From Plantago ovata (taxonomy: Eukaryota; Streptophyta; Magnoliopsida; Lamiales; Plantaginaceae): 64,000 bases of DNA. The notes below the pieces were generated by a model. The model had not been told where the DNA came from. It ran no database searches and saw only the letters and a list, made by a program, of their open reading frames with translations. A program made the position numbers and the translations under genes. The stretch lies in the NCBI GenBank assembly GCA_028274465.1, contig CM051456.1:83252753-83316752 (forward strand), read 5' to 3'. This document shows, one piece after another, positions 1 to 12,055 of this stretch; the stretch's first letter is position 1; each line of letters opens with the position of its first letter.

Positions 1-214
1 TTTTTTTGTTAGTTTTGTAGAATAGTGTCACGTTTTGTGTTTTCTGCATTTTCAGGCACTTAGGTACGAAACGGCGTTTTTGGAGCTAAAAACGAGCCTT
101 TTTGATGGAAAAGATGGCCCCGTTGAAGTTCCCCAATCTTCGTGGCTTGTTCGAAAGTGTTTGAGCATCAATAAGCATCGAGAAGGATGAGTCCAAGGCA
201 CCCGAGGGCCATGC
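1..214 (+). repeat. 5' LTR of element I, left part
   Basis: This matches the left part of the LTRs at 14125, 21942 and 27597, starting about 70 bp into the LTR. It is cut at 214 by Copia-1, and the LTR resumes at 10235. The last five bases, CATGC (210-214), are repeated at 10230-10234 as the Copia-1 target-site duplication. Confidence 0.93.
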
Positions 215-2293
215 TGATAGTGTATATGTCCTAGAGACAGTCCTTACTAAGGGCATGGTGCCCTTATAGAGGGCATATATGTACTATTACAAAGGTCAAC
301 GTAATATAATATATGTTTGTTGCATTTTACTATTGAGTATCGCTTTCATATTTATATTACACCAGGCTGCAGCATGTCATATCTTTATTACTGTCTGTAT
401 TGATATTAAACATGTCCCCTCGGATAGATGACCGATCACACAGTTAGTGGGAGCTATGTGAGTTATCATCTATCCCAAACTCTCCCTAGTCGTGGTTCAT
501 CTCGGATGTGGGGGTCTGAATGAACCTGACAAGACTAGTATGCGTGGAGGTTATACTTGTTGGAGCAAGTGTGAGCCGATCCCACGGCCACGGAACGGAT
601 TGTTGGACAATCAAGGAACGTTCCCATAACTGCGCATAGTTGTTCGAAGAAGCTTTATCGAACAATGGAAGTACCCACCGGACACTCCCATCGATGTATA
701 CTCTACACCGACGTGTCTATGGGAACCGGTGAGTTGTCGAAGTGATGCCATTCGTCCTTTGTACTTACAGGACTTTATCATCACATTTGTTGCCCCATAT
801 CCTTGGTGGACCCGTCGATGTCAGCTCTGAATAAGCAGCTGACCTAAGACACGATCCAGGATTATGGCTACATATAAATGGGGGTGATAAGTGATTCTGT
901 GAAGGATTCATCTCTCAAGTGTAGCACAGGAGAGCACTGCTCATAGTCGTTCATAGTTGTGATGGTAAAACCGCTGGCCAGCGTATCAATATTATTATGA
1001 TGGTCATAATAGATATTGGATTCACCATGCGACTCACTGAAGACGCCCGTGGATGTATTATTGGGATAGACACTTCATCGATCCTAGATACATTCGAGCA
1101 AGTCAGATGAAGGGACGTTACCATCGCCGCGTTGAGCGCAACAGGCTTCGCAACGAAAGGGTTAGCTTTGAGAAACCTCTCAAACGTCCTCACGTATTAA
1201 TACTGCAAATGGAACCATCTAGGAATTCCATGTTGCCTAGTCTAGGACTTGCTTAATACGGTGAGGCCCTATGGGTCACACTATGTGGTGATTCAGTCTA
1301 TCAGAATATCCTTGAAGATGGAATCGCAATTAATTTGGAATTAATTGTGATTGATGGATTATAATTGATTTGGAATTAATTATAATAATTGGTGGCTCAA
1401 TTAATGATTTGGAATTATTAATTGAATTGGCTAATTAATTGTATTTTATGTAAATACAATTAAAGATTATATTTTGGAAATATAATGGAGGTTTGATTTG
1501 AAAGGATATGTTAATTTAGAATTAACATATGCACATGGGCAAAATCTACTTGGAGTTTGAATTACCTTAGAACTATAAGTGGGTCCCAAAATCGGGACCC
1601 ACCTATCACCCTTAGGACACGCGCGCGCGCGAGAGATGGAGTAGGGGAAGGAGTTCGAACTCCTTCCTCTATTACAAGTCTAAGGGATAAGTTAGATTTT
1701 CCTGATTGAGTTTTGATTTGATTGGGAATGAATCTAGACTTGATATTGGTTTCCTTGTGCGATAAGAATTAGATTCTTATTCCTTTACGAAGTCTAATTG
1801 CTCATGCTTTAGGCTTCTATAGACTACTATATATAGTAGACTATTAGAGAGTTTTTGACATAGACTTTGACAGTCATTCTACCCAGTTTTCGTAGAGAAA
1901 ATAAAAACTCTCCCCTCCTCTATAAGCCTACGCGCGCGCCACCTGTCGGAGGAATCGCCGCCCCATCTTCTTGGTCACACAAAGAATATCCTAGCATTCT
2001 TTCCGATAGGCTGTTCATCCGTGGATACCAAGGTTGAGGTTCTAGGAGCTGGAAACTAACTTTTATTGTCTTGCAGATAATCAAAGTATTGCAGACATCT
2101 TCGATTTCGACGAAGGAGAAGATACACCGGATTATTATGAAGACTTGGAAGCTGCTTTGGAAGTAAGGTTAGTCTTCTAATTGACGTGTTTATATATATA
2201 CGACATATGCATAATCAATTAACATGTATGTTAAGAAAAATTTTGAAATTCCGCTGCGTACCCTAGGGGTAACTCTGACCATATTTTCTTACA
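215..2293 (+). repeat. Copia-1 5' LTR
   Basis: The LTR is 2079 bp and starts TG, ends CA. A TATA-like run lies at about 1828-1835, before a transcribed-looking segment. It contains a short alternating GC run near 1621-1630 and a block rich in AATTAATT near 1325-1440. Small ORFs on both strands inside it are repeated in the 3' LTR and look like chance ORFs. Confidence 0.95.
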
Positions 2294-2294
2294 G

Positions 2295-2306
2295 TGGTAT
2301 CAAAGC
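2295..2306 (+). other. Copia-1 primer-binding site (tRNA-iMet)
   Basis: TGGTATCAAAGC lies one base after the 5' LTR end. It differs at one position from the usual initiator-Met site TGGTATCAGAGC. This is where minus-strand DNA synthesis would be primed. Confidence 0.85.
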
Positions 2307-2469
2307 GAGGTTAATTGATTACGTATATACGTATATATATTGTATGATTTTGTAGATATGTGGATGCAATTGATTCTATGATTAATTCGATTTTCAAAAG
2401 TTTTGTTTTTATATAAATTTAGAATTTATATTTTTTCAAAAAAAAAAAAAATTTAAAATATATATATAT

Positions 2470-2745
2470 TGACCAGGGCGCCCGCGTGCCGCCGGCGCCC
2501 GGCGCTTGGGGCGTCGGGCGCCCGCGTGCCGCGGGCACCCGGGCGCCGGGCGCCTGCGGCACCGCAGGCGCCGTGTGCCGCGGGCACCCGGGTACCTGCG
2601 GGACGCAGGTACCCGGGGGGCCTGCGGACGCAGGCGCCCGGTGCCTGGGGCGCCGGGCGCCAGCACCCGCGGCGCCGGTGCCCGCGTGCCGCGGGCGCCG
2701 GGCGCCCGGGGCCGCAGGCACCGTGGGGACGGGACCCGTCCCATA
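2470..2745. repeat. GC-only palindromic block in the Copia-1 leader
   Basis: About 275 bp consist almost wholly of G and C, in shuffled units such as GGCGCCCGCGTGCC and GCACCCGGGCGCC. AT-only runs abut it on both sides (near 2455-2470 and 2748-2772). It lies between the primer site and gag. Six overlapping open frames on both strands follow from the composition and are not genes. Confidence 0.85.
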
Positions 2746-3244
2746 TTTTAATATATATATATATATATATTTTTCGGGTTGGATCCAAAATCGAATTTTG
2801 AAAATTTTGAGGATTGAATTTTATATTTGGAATATAAATATGATTTAATTGTAATTGTTTTAACTAGAGGGGTTAAATTTAATTAGTATAAAGCTAAAGG
2901 GCTTATTTGTAATTTATCAATTTATTGTTTATTGCAAATTAGTCCTTCCACTTTTGAATTTTAGATTTAACACCTCCAAGGTTTCAAAAATTACAATTAA
3001 GTCCTTCGGATTTTCGAAAATTGCTACTTGGTCAATAAAATTTTCGATTTTTGAATCTAGTCCAAATTTTCAATTATTTCATTGAGATTATAATTATGGG
3101 ATTATAATTTTCATAATGAAGTTATGAAGTCATTTGGCATCCACATAGGCTACTATTTGTTTCGTATGCTCGATATGCTATTGTTTGACAATGCATGTTT
3201 AAATACCAAGTATTTTACTTTCCGTTCGACCGCTATGCATGCGA

Positions 3245-3393
3245 GGGTAGGCGGCGCCCTCTTATATGTCGGACCGCATATTTATGTATGGGTAGGCGGC
3301 ACCCATTATGTGCTTGACCGCGTTTAGAACTAGAATGGATAGGCGGCATCCATTACGTGTAGACCGTTCATGCATGATGGGTAGGCGGCGCCC
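3245..3393 (+). repeat. Four-copy hairpin repeat in the Copia-1 leader
   Basis: Four spaced copies of a GGGTAGGCGGCGCCC-like unit lie at 3245-3259, 3290-3304, 3336-3352 and 3379-3393. Three are followed by a GACCG pentamer. Each unit can fold (GGG...CCC). The third copy has paired changes (TGGAT...ATCCA) that keep the stem. The position in the leader suggests a role in RNA structure or packaging, which is inference. Confidence 0.75.
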
Positions 3394-3962
3394 TTATTTG
3401 TTTGTAGATGACTGATAACAACCCTCAAGCGACAAGCCCCAACCAATATAAGTACAGAAATATATATATGTATGTATTTCTGAGATGCTTTCCATAGGGT
3501 GCTTTAATTCTGAATTTTCATTGCGTTTTCTTGTATTGGCGACCTCGTCTTACAGACTCGCAGTGATCGTCAGATTAGAGTAAGCCTATGGTTATGACTT
3601 ACTGCATATTGTATCTAGCGACCTCGATAGGTACAGTATGTAGCGCATCGGGTTAAATTAGATTTAACAACCAAGAGTTGCGTGACGCAATTGGATAGTC
3701 TTACTAGTCCTACCGGTCATATTATGCTATGCGACCAGCCCCCGTTGGAGTATGGCATAGTATGGATTTGGATCTTGGCCACTACGGTAACTTGTTGGAC
3801 ATTACCCGTATGTTTGTTGTGGGGGCAGGCATATGTGAAAATAGTGGGAGCTAAACAGCTAAAGGACCTTGTTGTTTAGTTATGTTGACTGTGTATTTAG
3901 AAATAATATTTCAATAGTTGATTTATTATTTTCGTTCTATATTATTTCTCCTGGAAACCGAA

Positions 3963-4830
3963 ATGGCGAGAATCTCGCTCCGTGCTGTCTTAGAGAAGCA
4001 AATTTTGACCGGACCAAACTTCCTAGATTGGATCAGGAATATATGTTTGGTGCTGAGGTACGAAAGGATTGAGTACGTCTTGGACGAGGCTAATCCCGTG
4101 TGTCCCGAGAATCAGACTGCCGATCAAGTTGCTGATTTGGAATCAAGCCAACAAGGCAAAGTCTGATAAGCATCATGAGGATGCTAGATCCGCGCAGTGT
4201 ATTATGCTGGCGGCAATGAGCAATGAGCTGCAGAGGCAACATGAAAGCATGTTGCCGTATGAGATGCTGAAGCATCTTGAGTCGGTCTTGGAGACGACAG
4301 CTAGAAGTGTTGAATTTGATTTGATCAAAGAGATACACAGATGCAAGCTCAATGAAGAAGGGAACATGTCTGAACATGTTCTCAAGATGAGAATAAGATC
4401 ATGGTGATCTTTGTCCTTCAATCATTGCCGAGTTCGTGTTCGCAGTTCATCGTTAACCGCGATGAATGCGAAGGACGTAACACTGCCCGAACTCCATAAT
4501 CTGCTGAAGACATATGATCAAACTCTTCCTAAGATCAAACTCTTCCTAAGAAGGAAAGGTCGATCATGTTTGTTGGGCAACCGTCTAACCCAAACCCGAG
4601 AAGCAAGGTGCTAAGGGTAAGGGAAGGTCGGGAGCCAAGGCTAACACTTCGAGTGATAAGCCTAAGCGTCTGAACCAGAAAAGGAAGTTCAAGAGAAGCA
4701 GAACGGTACGCACAGATGAATGTCATTTCTGTAAGCAGAAAGGACATTGGAAGAAAGATTGCCCTAAGCTGAGGGCAGATCAAGCTAAGAAGCCACCGGC
4801 TTCTAGCTCAGGTATGTTTGTTATTGAAAT
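3963..4830 (+). pseudogene. Copia-1 gag, broken
   Basis: Reading starts at the ATG at 3963 (MARISLRAVLEKQ) and gives a Copia gag protein, which would form the virus-like particle around the element RNA. The frame changes near 4140-4160 and again near 4390. A CCHC zinc knuckle (CHFCKQKGHWKKDC) remains readable at about 4719-4765. The breaks prevent a full Gag protein, so any recent mobility would have needed proteins from another copy. Confidence 0.8.
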
Positions 4831-6069
4831 GAACATGACTACTTTTGACTCCAATAGTTGGGTATTAGATACAACCTGTGGCTCGCACATTTATAATAAT
4901 GTGCAAGGGGCCATTGAACACAGGCTAGTCAAGTAAGGTGAAATCGACTTGCATGTTGGGAACGGCAATCCAGCTGAAGCCAAACGCGTTGGACGCTGCA
5001 AGATAGATTTACCATCAGGACAATGTTTGGAACTTGATAACGTTTATTTTGTTCCATCCATTGTCAGAAATATTATTTCCATTTCATTGTTCGACAATTT
5101 GGATTTTTCCTAATACTTGTTTATTTTTCATTAAATGACCAGTATTATGGAAAAGCTCGCTTAGTGAATGGTTTAAATATTTTGTAAAGTAGTCTACCTT
5201 TATTTCAAATACATAACAAACAACCGTCTTCAAGTAGGAAGAATAATCCATCTTATCTATGGCATTGTTGGCTAGGCCATATCAATGAAACACGGATTCA
5301 AAGACTAAGGAAGTTGGACTACTTAGAACCATTTGATTTTGAATCATATGGTACGTGTGAATCATGTGTTAAGGGTAAGATGACGAACAAACCTTTTGTT
5401 GGACAAGGTGTTCGTGCCACTCGCTGCTTAGAGCTCATACATACCGATGTATGTGGACCTTTTTTTTTTAAAGTACATGCGTGTGGGGGTTATCCTTACT
5501 TCGTTACCTTTACTGACGATTTCTCAAGGTATGGATATATTTATCTTATGAAGAATAAATTCGAGACCTTTGAGAAATTCAAGGAATTTAGGAATGAGGT
5601 CGAGAATGAATTGAACCTAAGGATAGTCACACTTCGATCAGATCGAGAAGGTGAATACCTTAGTGAAGAATTTATCGACTACTTGAAGGAAAATGGAATT
5701 CAATCGCAATGGACTTCTCCTGGAACACCACAGTTAAATGGTGTGTCTGAGAGGAGGAATCGAACCCTGTTAGACATGGTGAGATGAATGATTTGATTCT
5801 CGGCTCTTCCAAAACATCTATGGGGATATGCACTACAAACTGCAATCTGCATTCTGAACCGTGTACCATCTAAATCAGTGGAGAAAACTCCTTATCAGTT
5901 ATGGAAGGGAAAGAAGCCCTCACCGGGCTATCTTAGACCTTGGGGCTGTCTAATGATAGTCAAACTGATGCTCACTGATAAGTTAGATGCCAAGGGTGTC
6001 AAAGTATATTTCATAGGCTATCCTCGTTAGACGAGAAGCTATGAATTCTATCATGCTGAAGATCACTAG
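4831..6069 (+). pseudogene. Copia-1 protease and integrase region, broken
   Basis: The protease active-site region near 4865-4890 reads DTTCGSH where Copia proteases have DTGCGSH, so the catalytic glycine codon is changed. A stop follows near 4934. The integrase starts with its His-Cys zinc motif near 5262-5375. Its core is open at 5314-5787, with the first Asp in HTDVCGP, the second in RSDREGEY and the Glu in SERRNRTL. A TGA at 5785-5787 ends the frame, and homologous sequence continues with further stops to about 6060. Confidence 0.82.
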
Positions 6070-8140
6070 GTGATAGTATCTAGAAACGTTAAGTTTTTAG
6101 AAGCAGAATACCTCGAAGAAGAGAGGTTAGATGACATGATAGAACTTGAAGTAATTCAAGACTTTGACACGCGCGAACATGAGTTCTCTAAATCTTACGA
6201 TTTGGACTCAAGTTCAGTGGGAGATTTCGAAGCAGACAAGGGTAGTGATATGACACTTGCTAGGCATGTCATAGTCAGTGGGAGTCCTGTGATTAGATCA
6301 ACAGTTGAAACCACACCAATAGAACCCGTTGTCAACCAACCTATGCAACAAGTTGCACAAGAGCAGCCTCCCGCAAGGGAACAGGGTCGCGGGGCGCGAC
6401 CAGCTGCATCAGTACCCACTGATAATATTCGTGTTACACGAAGCCAGAAAAGAAAAGCACCAGAACCAGTCGAGCTCCGTAGGTCGAAGAGGATCCTAAA
6501 AGGACCTCAGAAGCAAAGCCTTATGATAGAAGACATCAGTGAACTTGATGTCCGCTTATCAGATCGGGAAGATCCCGAGACCTACAAAGAGGCAATAATT
6601 GATTTTGACTCAGACAAATGGCAAGAGGCCATTGAATTAGAAATGTACTCCATGTACCAGAACCAAGTTTGGAACTTGGTAGACTTTCCCCAAGGGGTTA
6701 GACCTATTGGGTGCAAATGGGTCTTTAAACGAAAGACAGATGTCGATGGCAAGGTACAAACGCACAAAGCTAGGCTTGTGGCGAAAGGCTACAAGCAAAG
6801 GTATGGCATCGATTACGATGAAACCTTTTCACCGATAGCAAAATTGAAGTCCATTCGAATTCTACTTGCGATAGCTGCCTACTATGATTATGAGATCTGG
6901 CAGATGAATGTAAAGACTGCCTTCCTCAATGGCAACCTTGAGGAAGAGGTCTATATGGTACAGCCGGAAGGTTTTATTAGTAAAACCAGGCCAACTGTTG
7001 TATGCAAATTACAAAGATCCATCTATGGGCTAAAGCAAGCGTCTAGGAGCTGGAATATCCGCTTTGATGAAGCTGTCAAATGGTTTGACTTCATCAGAAG
7101 CAAGGAAGATCCCTGTGTCTACACTAGGCACAGCGACAAGGGAGTCGTTTTCATGATCATCTATGTTGATGACATTTTGATCATGGGAAACAATGTCTCT
7201 ATGCTAGAAGAGACTAAAGTTTGGTTATCAAGTACCTTCTCGATGAAGGACTTGGGTGAACATCCTAGGGATCAAGATCTGTAGAGATAGATCCAAGAGG
7301 ATGTTAGGATTGACACAGTCCACCTACATCGACAAAATACTGAAGCGTTATAAGATGGACGACTCAAAGAGAGGCTTTCTCCCAGCTAGGCATGGGATTG
7401 TCTTATCAGTTAAGGATAGTCCTAAAACTGATGAAGAAAGAAAAGAAATGAGTCGTGTGCCCTATGCTTCGGCAGTAGGGTCTATAATGTATGCAATGAA
7501 TTGCACAAGGCCCGATGTGGGATATGCGCTTAGTGTCACTTGTCGACACCAACAGAATCCAGGAGTACCTCACTGGACTGCTGTAAAGAACATTCTTAAG
7601 TACCTTTGACGGACTAAAGAGATGTTCTTGGTGTTTGGTGGAGAACCGGAATTAAAGATGTCTGGTTATGTCGACGCTGGATTTGAATCAGATCCTGATG
7701 ACTTTGAGTCACAGACAGGATACGTATTCAAATTGAACGGAGGAGCTATCTGTTGGAAGAGTTCTAAGCAAGCCACGATTGCTGACTCATCCACAGAAGC
7801 CGAGTACATTGCTGGATCAGAAGCTTCGAAAGAAGTTGTCTGGATTTCAGAGTTGTTGAAGGAATTGAGGGTTGTTCCTGCTCCTAGTCCAATAACGATT
7901 TATTGGGACAATACGGGCGCCGTCGCTCAAGCTAAGGAGCCTAGATCTACAAACAAGAACAAACATGTACTTACAAAATATCACGTTATACGTGAGATTA
8001 TAGATAGAGGAGAAGTTAGTATAGAACGTGTCTCTACCACGGACAACGTGGCAGATCCTTTCACCAAGGTCTTATCAGTGGAAGTCCACTTAAGACATTA
8101 TGCTAATCTGGGTATTAGGCATAAAGGTGACTGGCTCTAG
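6070..8140 (+). pseudogene. Copia-1 reverse transcriptase and RNase H region
   Basis: An open stretch at 6070-7284 carries the reverse transcriptase, with the catalytic YVDDIL box near 7160 and the usual upstream KARLVAKGY motif. The frame shifts near 7256, where a second open stretch (7256-7609) continues the same protein. After a stop near 7608 the RNase H domain runs to 8140, with the typical SSTEAEY motif near 7788. RNase H removes the RNA template during cDNA synthesis. At least two lesions separate the pieces, so no full-length polymerase can be made. Confidence 0.88.
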
Positions 8141-8154
8141 TCCAAGTGAGAGAT

Positions 8155-10229
8155 TGATAGTGTATATGTCCTAGAGACAATCCTTACTAAGGGCATGGTG
8201 CCCTTATAGAGGGCATATATGTACTATTACACAGGTCAACGTAATATAATATATGTTTGTTGCATTTTACTATTGAGTATCGCTTTCATATTTATATTAC
8301 ACCAGGCTGCAACATGTCATATCTTTATTACTGTCTGTATTGATATTAAACATGTCCCCTCGGATAGATGACCGATCACACAGTTAGTGGGAGCTATGTG
8401 AGTTATCATCTATCCCAAACTCTCCCTAGTCGTGGTTCATCTCGGATGTGGGGGTCTGAATGAACCTGACAAGACTAGTATGCGTGGAGGTTATACTTGT
8501 TGGAGCAAGTGTGAGCCGATCCCACGGCCACGGAACGGATTGTTGGACAATCAAGGAACGTTCCCATAACTGCACATAGTTGTTCGAAGAAGCTTTATCG
8601 AACAATGGAAGTACACACCGGACAATCCCATCGATGTATACTCTACACCGACGTGTCTATGGGAACCGGTGAGTTGTCGAAGTGACGCCATTCGTCCTTT
8701 GTACTTACAGGACTTTATCATCACATTTGTTGCCCCATATCCTTGGTGGACCCGTCGATGTCAGCTCTGAATAAGCAGCTGACCTAAGACACGATCCAGG
8801 ATTATGGCTACATATAAATGGGGGTGATAAGTGATTCTGTGAAGGATTCATCTCTCAAGTGTAGCACAGGAGAGCACTGCTCATAGTCGTTCATAGTTGT
8901 GATGGTAAAACCGCTGGCCAGCGTATCAATATTATTATGATGGTCATAATAGATATTGGATTCACCATGCGACTCACTGAAGACGCCCGTGGATGTATTA
9001 TTGGGATAGACACTTCATCGATCCTAGATACATTCGAGCAAGTCAGATGAAGGGACGTTACCATCGCCGCGTTGAGCGCAACAGGCTTCGCAACGAAAGG
9101 GTTAGCTTTGGGAAACCTCTCAAACGTCCTCATGTATTAATATTGCAAATGGAACCGTCTAGGAATTCCATGTTGCCTAGTCTAGGACTTGCTTAATATG
9201 GTGAGGCCCTATGGGTCACACTATGTGGTGATTCAGTCTATCAGAATATCCTTGAAGATGGAATCGCAATTAATTTGGAATTAATTGTGATTGATGGATT
9301 ATAATTGATTTGGAATTAATTATAATAATTGGTGGCTCAATTAATGATTTGGAATTATTAATTGAATTGGCTAATTAATTGTATTTTATGTAAATACAAT
9401 TAAAGATTATATTTTGGAAATATAATGGAGGTTTGATTTGAAAGGATATGTTAATTTAGAATTAACATATGCACATGGGCAAAATTTACTTGGAGTTTGA
9501 ATTGCCTTAGAACTATAAGTGGGTCCCAAAATCGGGACCCACCTATCACCTTTAGGACACGCGCGCGCGCGCGAGATGGAGTAGGGGAAGGAGTTCGACT
9601 CCTTCCTCTATTACAAGTCTAAGGGATAAGTTAGATTTTCCTGATTAAGTTTTAATTTGATTGGGAATGAATCTAGACTTGATATTGGTTTCCTTGTGCG
9701 ATAAGAATTAGATTCTTATTCCTTTACGAAGTCTAATTGCTTATGCTTTAGGCTTCTATAGACTACTATATATAGTATACTATTAGAGAGTTTTTGACAT
9801 AGACTTTGACAGTCATTCTACCCAGTTTTCTTAGATAAAATAAAAACTCTCCCCTCTATAATCCTACGCGCGCGCCACCTGCCGGAGGAATCGCCGCCCC
9901 ATCTTCTTGGTCACACAAAGAATATCCTAGCATTCTTTCCGATAGGCTGTTCATCCGTGGATACCAAGGTTGAGGTTCCAGGAGCTGGAAACTAACTTTT
10001 ATTGTCTTGCAGATAATCAAAGTATTGCAGACATCTTCGACTTCGACGAAGGAGAAGATACACCGGATTATTATGAAGACTTGGAAGCTGCTTTGGAAGT
10101 AAGGTTAGTCTTCTAATTGACGTGTTTATATATATACGACATATGCATAATCAATTAACCTGTATGTTAAGAAAAATTTTGAAATTCCGCTGCGTACCCT
10201 AGGGGTAACTCTGACCATATTTTCTTACA
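8155..10229 (+). repeat. Copia-1 3' LTR
   Basis: The LTR is 2075 bp and near-identical to 215-2293. A purine-rich run just before it (about 8144-8153) is the likely polypurine tract. The CATGC duplication follows at 10230-10234. Confidence 0.95.
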
Positions 10230-11302
10230 CATGCGAGGGCAAAAAGATTGAGTTTGAAGACAAAAATCTTCCCAGGAGCCAAGCTAAGTGCCTGGAATAG
10301 TGAAGCGCTCCGCTTCAGTTTCCAGGAGCTTTGGCACAGAAGCCAAGCGAAGCGCTTGGACTGCCAAAGCGCTTCGCTTTCCAAACGCTCCGCTTGGCTT
10401 CTCCAAGCGGTCCGCTTGGCAGCGGTTACGTTTTCGGATTTTCCTTCTTAGATCTGAACTTTGGTCATTTTTTTAATATCTTTTGAACTGTAACTTCGTT
10501 TTGGAGAGCTCCTAAGCCCCAAAACTCAGAGAAAACTCAGATTACTTTGTATTTTAGCTTGGGATTCAAGGTTTTGATTGGAATTCATCCTTTGTAATCA
10601 TCTACGGAGAGGTTTTCTTTGATTTCCACCGATTAGTGACAGCTTTGGTGGTAACTTGTATCACTCTCTTGTCTTGTAGTTTGATATGATGTATTCTGAT
10701 TATTATTCATATGAATTGATGTCTATGTTGATGAATATGAGTAGCTAAATCTTTTGTGTTGGTGGTAGAATGTAGAATATGCATGCTATGGGTTATGTTT
10801 ATGCTTACATGAGATTGTGATTCAATCTTGCTGCAAATTCCTTCATATGATTCTTAGTTGCCTATAAAATGTATTCGAATTGAGTATAGTGACAAACTCT
10901 TGGTCAATGAAAGCTATAGGATTGTATGTTAGAGATTTGCAGCATGCTAGATAAATGGTGTTGGTGATAAGCACCTCTAAAGTATTGATAGTGGTCTTTT
11001 ATGATGTGTGTCTTAAAGTTACCTAGACGAGTTGCTTAGCAGACTTGATCGAAGGTTTTACGCACTGAACTTGTGAGCATATTCGTAACCCATGGATGTG
11101 TATTTGATTTCTACCACCAACCGTTTTCCAAACTTGATTACAACAATCTGATTTCTCGTTGCTTTGTTCAAAGGAAACGATTCTATAAACATTTGAACTC
11201 GTTGACTGAAATTACTAGCAAAAACCTAAAGCAAAGCCACGTTAGGTCCCGAGAAAACGACACTCGTGGACAACTTGCCATTGCACTCTAGTTTGTGTAG
11301 TA

Positions 11303-11433
11303 ATATGATGTATTCTGATTATTATTCATATGAATTGATGTCTATGTTGATGAATATGAGTAGCTAAATCTTTTGTGTTGGTGGTAGAATGTAAAATATG
11401 CATGCTATGGGTTATGTTTATGCTTACATGAGA
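11303..11433 (+). repeat. Local duplication of LTR segment 10685-10814
   Basis: This is a near-identical second copy of the stretch beginning ATATGATGTATTCTG and ending TTACATGAGA. It is not duplicated in the element's 3' LTR. The junction shows short shared sequence, consistent with template switching or repair. Confidence 0.85.
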
Positions 11434-11617
11434 ACACTTCGTTACGATAAATCCATACGAATCTAAACCAAGCAAACAAACTCTCCAATTAAATTACCCA
11501 ACCAATCCAACACATTCTCATGCAATCACAACATCACCATAATCATAACATAACTCAAATTCAAGGCTAACAATCGTCAAACAATTACATAGCAGAAATT
11601 CGAGCACTAGAGTTCAT
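11434..11617 (-). repeat. Inverted internal-region fragment inside the LTR
   Basis: This is the reverse complement of the spacer before ORF2 (near 24320-24505, also 18420-18640). It begins with the complement of the phrase ATTTATCGTAACGAAGTGTT and ends at the complement of ATGAACTCTAGTGC. The opposite orientation shows it did not arise by simple duplication. Confidence 0.85.
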
Positions 11618-11915
11618 AGCATGATAGCAAGTTGTAACCCATGGTTTGTCATGTCCACTAAGCTACCACCAACATCTTTCTCTATTTGATTTTATCTTCC
11701 TCTTGATAGTTTCTGATTTGCATGAGTGCTTGGTTTAATCACACAAACTTGCTTGTTGGTTGATTACAATTGTTACGCACTAAACAAAGCTACGTTAGGT
11801 CCCAAGAGAACGACACTCGGGAACATCTTACCGCTGCACTAAATCTTTTGTGTAGTGAATAAGTGTTCTTTGGCTACAAACAAATTTAATTGGTGAAAAA
11901 ACGACATCACCAATT

Positions 11916-11933
11916 TGGCGCCGTTGCCGGGGA
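11916..11933 (+). other. Element I primer-binding site (tRNA-Asp)
   Basis: TGGCGCCGTTGCCGGGGA lies three bases after the LTR end. It fits the 3' end of plant tRNA-Asp, the primer used by Athila-type Gypsy elements. Confidence 0.93.
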
Positions 11934-12055
11934 CTTAACTCCTTTGGTTGGTGTTTTTGTTTTAGTTTTTTCAGCCAACATCTCTTCTTTGTCTCATTTC
12001 TGTTTTTGTTTCTTTTTGCTTGAGATACTCACTATCTTGTATTTCAGGTGAGTGC

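Larger units (their letters stand above)
215..10229 (+). mobile_element. Copia-1: complete Ty1/Copia element with broken coding
   Basis: The element is bounded by two near-identical LTRs of about 2.08 kb that start TGATAGTG and end CTTACA. It is flanked by the 5-bp duplication CATGC (210-214 and 10230-10234). The internal order gag, protease, integrase, reverse transcriptase, RNase H is diagnostic of Copia. By reading, the two LTRs differ at roughly 1 percent of positions, which suggests a young insertion, yet gag and pol carry several stops and frameshifts. Long LTRs and a tRNA-iMet primer site fit several Copia lineages; I did not assign one. Confidence 0.95.
10235..11912 (+). repeat. 5' LTR of element I, right part, rearranged
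   Basis: To about 11290 this matches the family LTR, including the AAGCG-NNN-CGCTT inverted repeats (about 10303-10420) and a TATA-like CTATAAAAT near 10862. After 11290 it departs from the element's own 3' LTR. It carries a 131-bp duplication, an inverted piece of the internal region, and an end resembling another LTR subfamily (compare 49965-50240 in reverse). It ends ATCACCA, followed by ATT and the primer site. Confidence 0.88.

Noticed and set aside
951..1256. Small open frames on both strands, repeated at 8891-9196
   Set aside because: Both lie in the Copia-1 LTRs, so they are duplicated by structure. No motif and no codon conservation beyond LTR identity.
2419..2848. Six overlapping open frames on both strands in the GC block
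   Set aside because: They follow from the near absence of A and T, hence of stop codons. Proteins are Pro-Arg-Gly-Ala only, with no start context.
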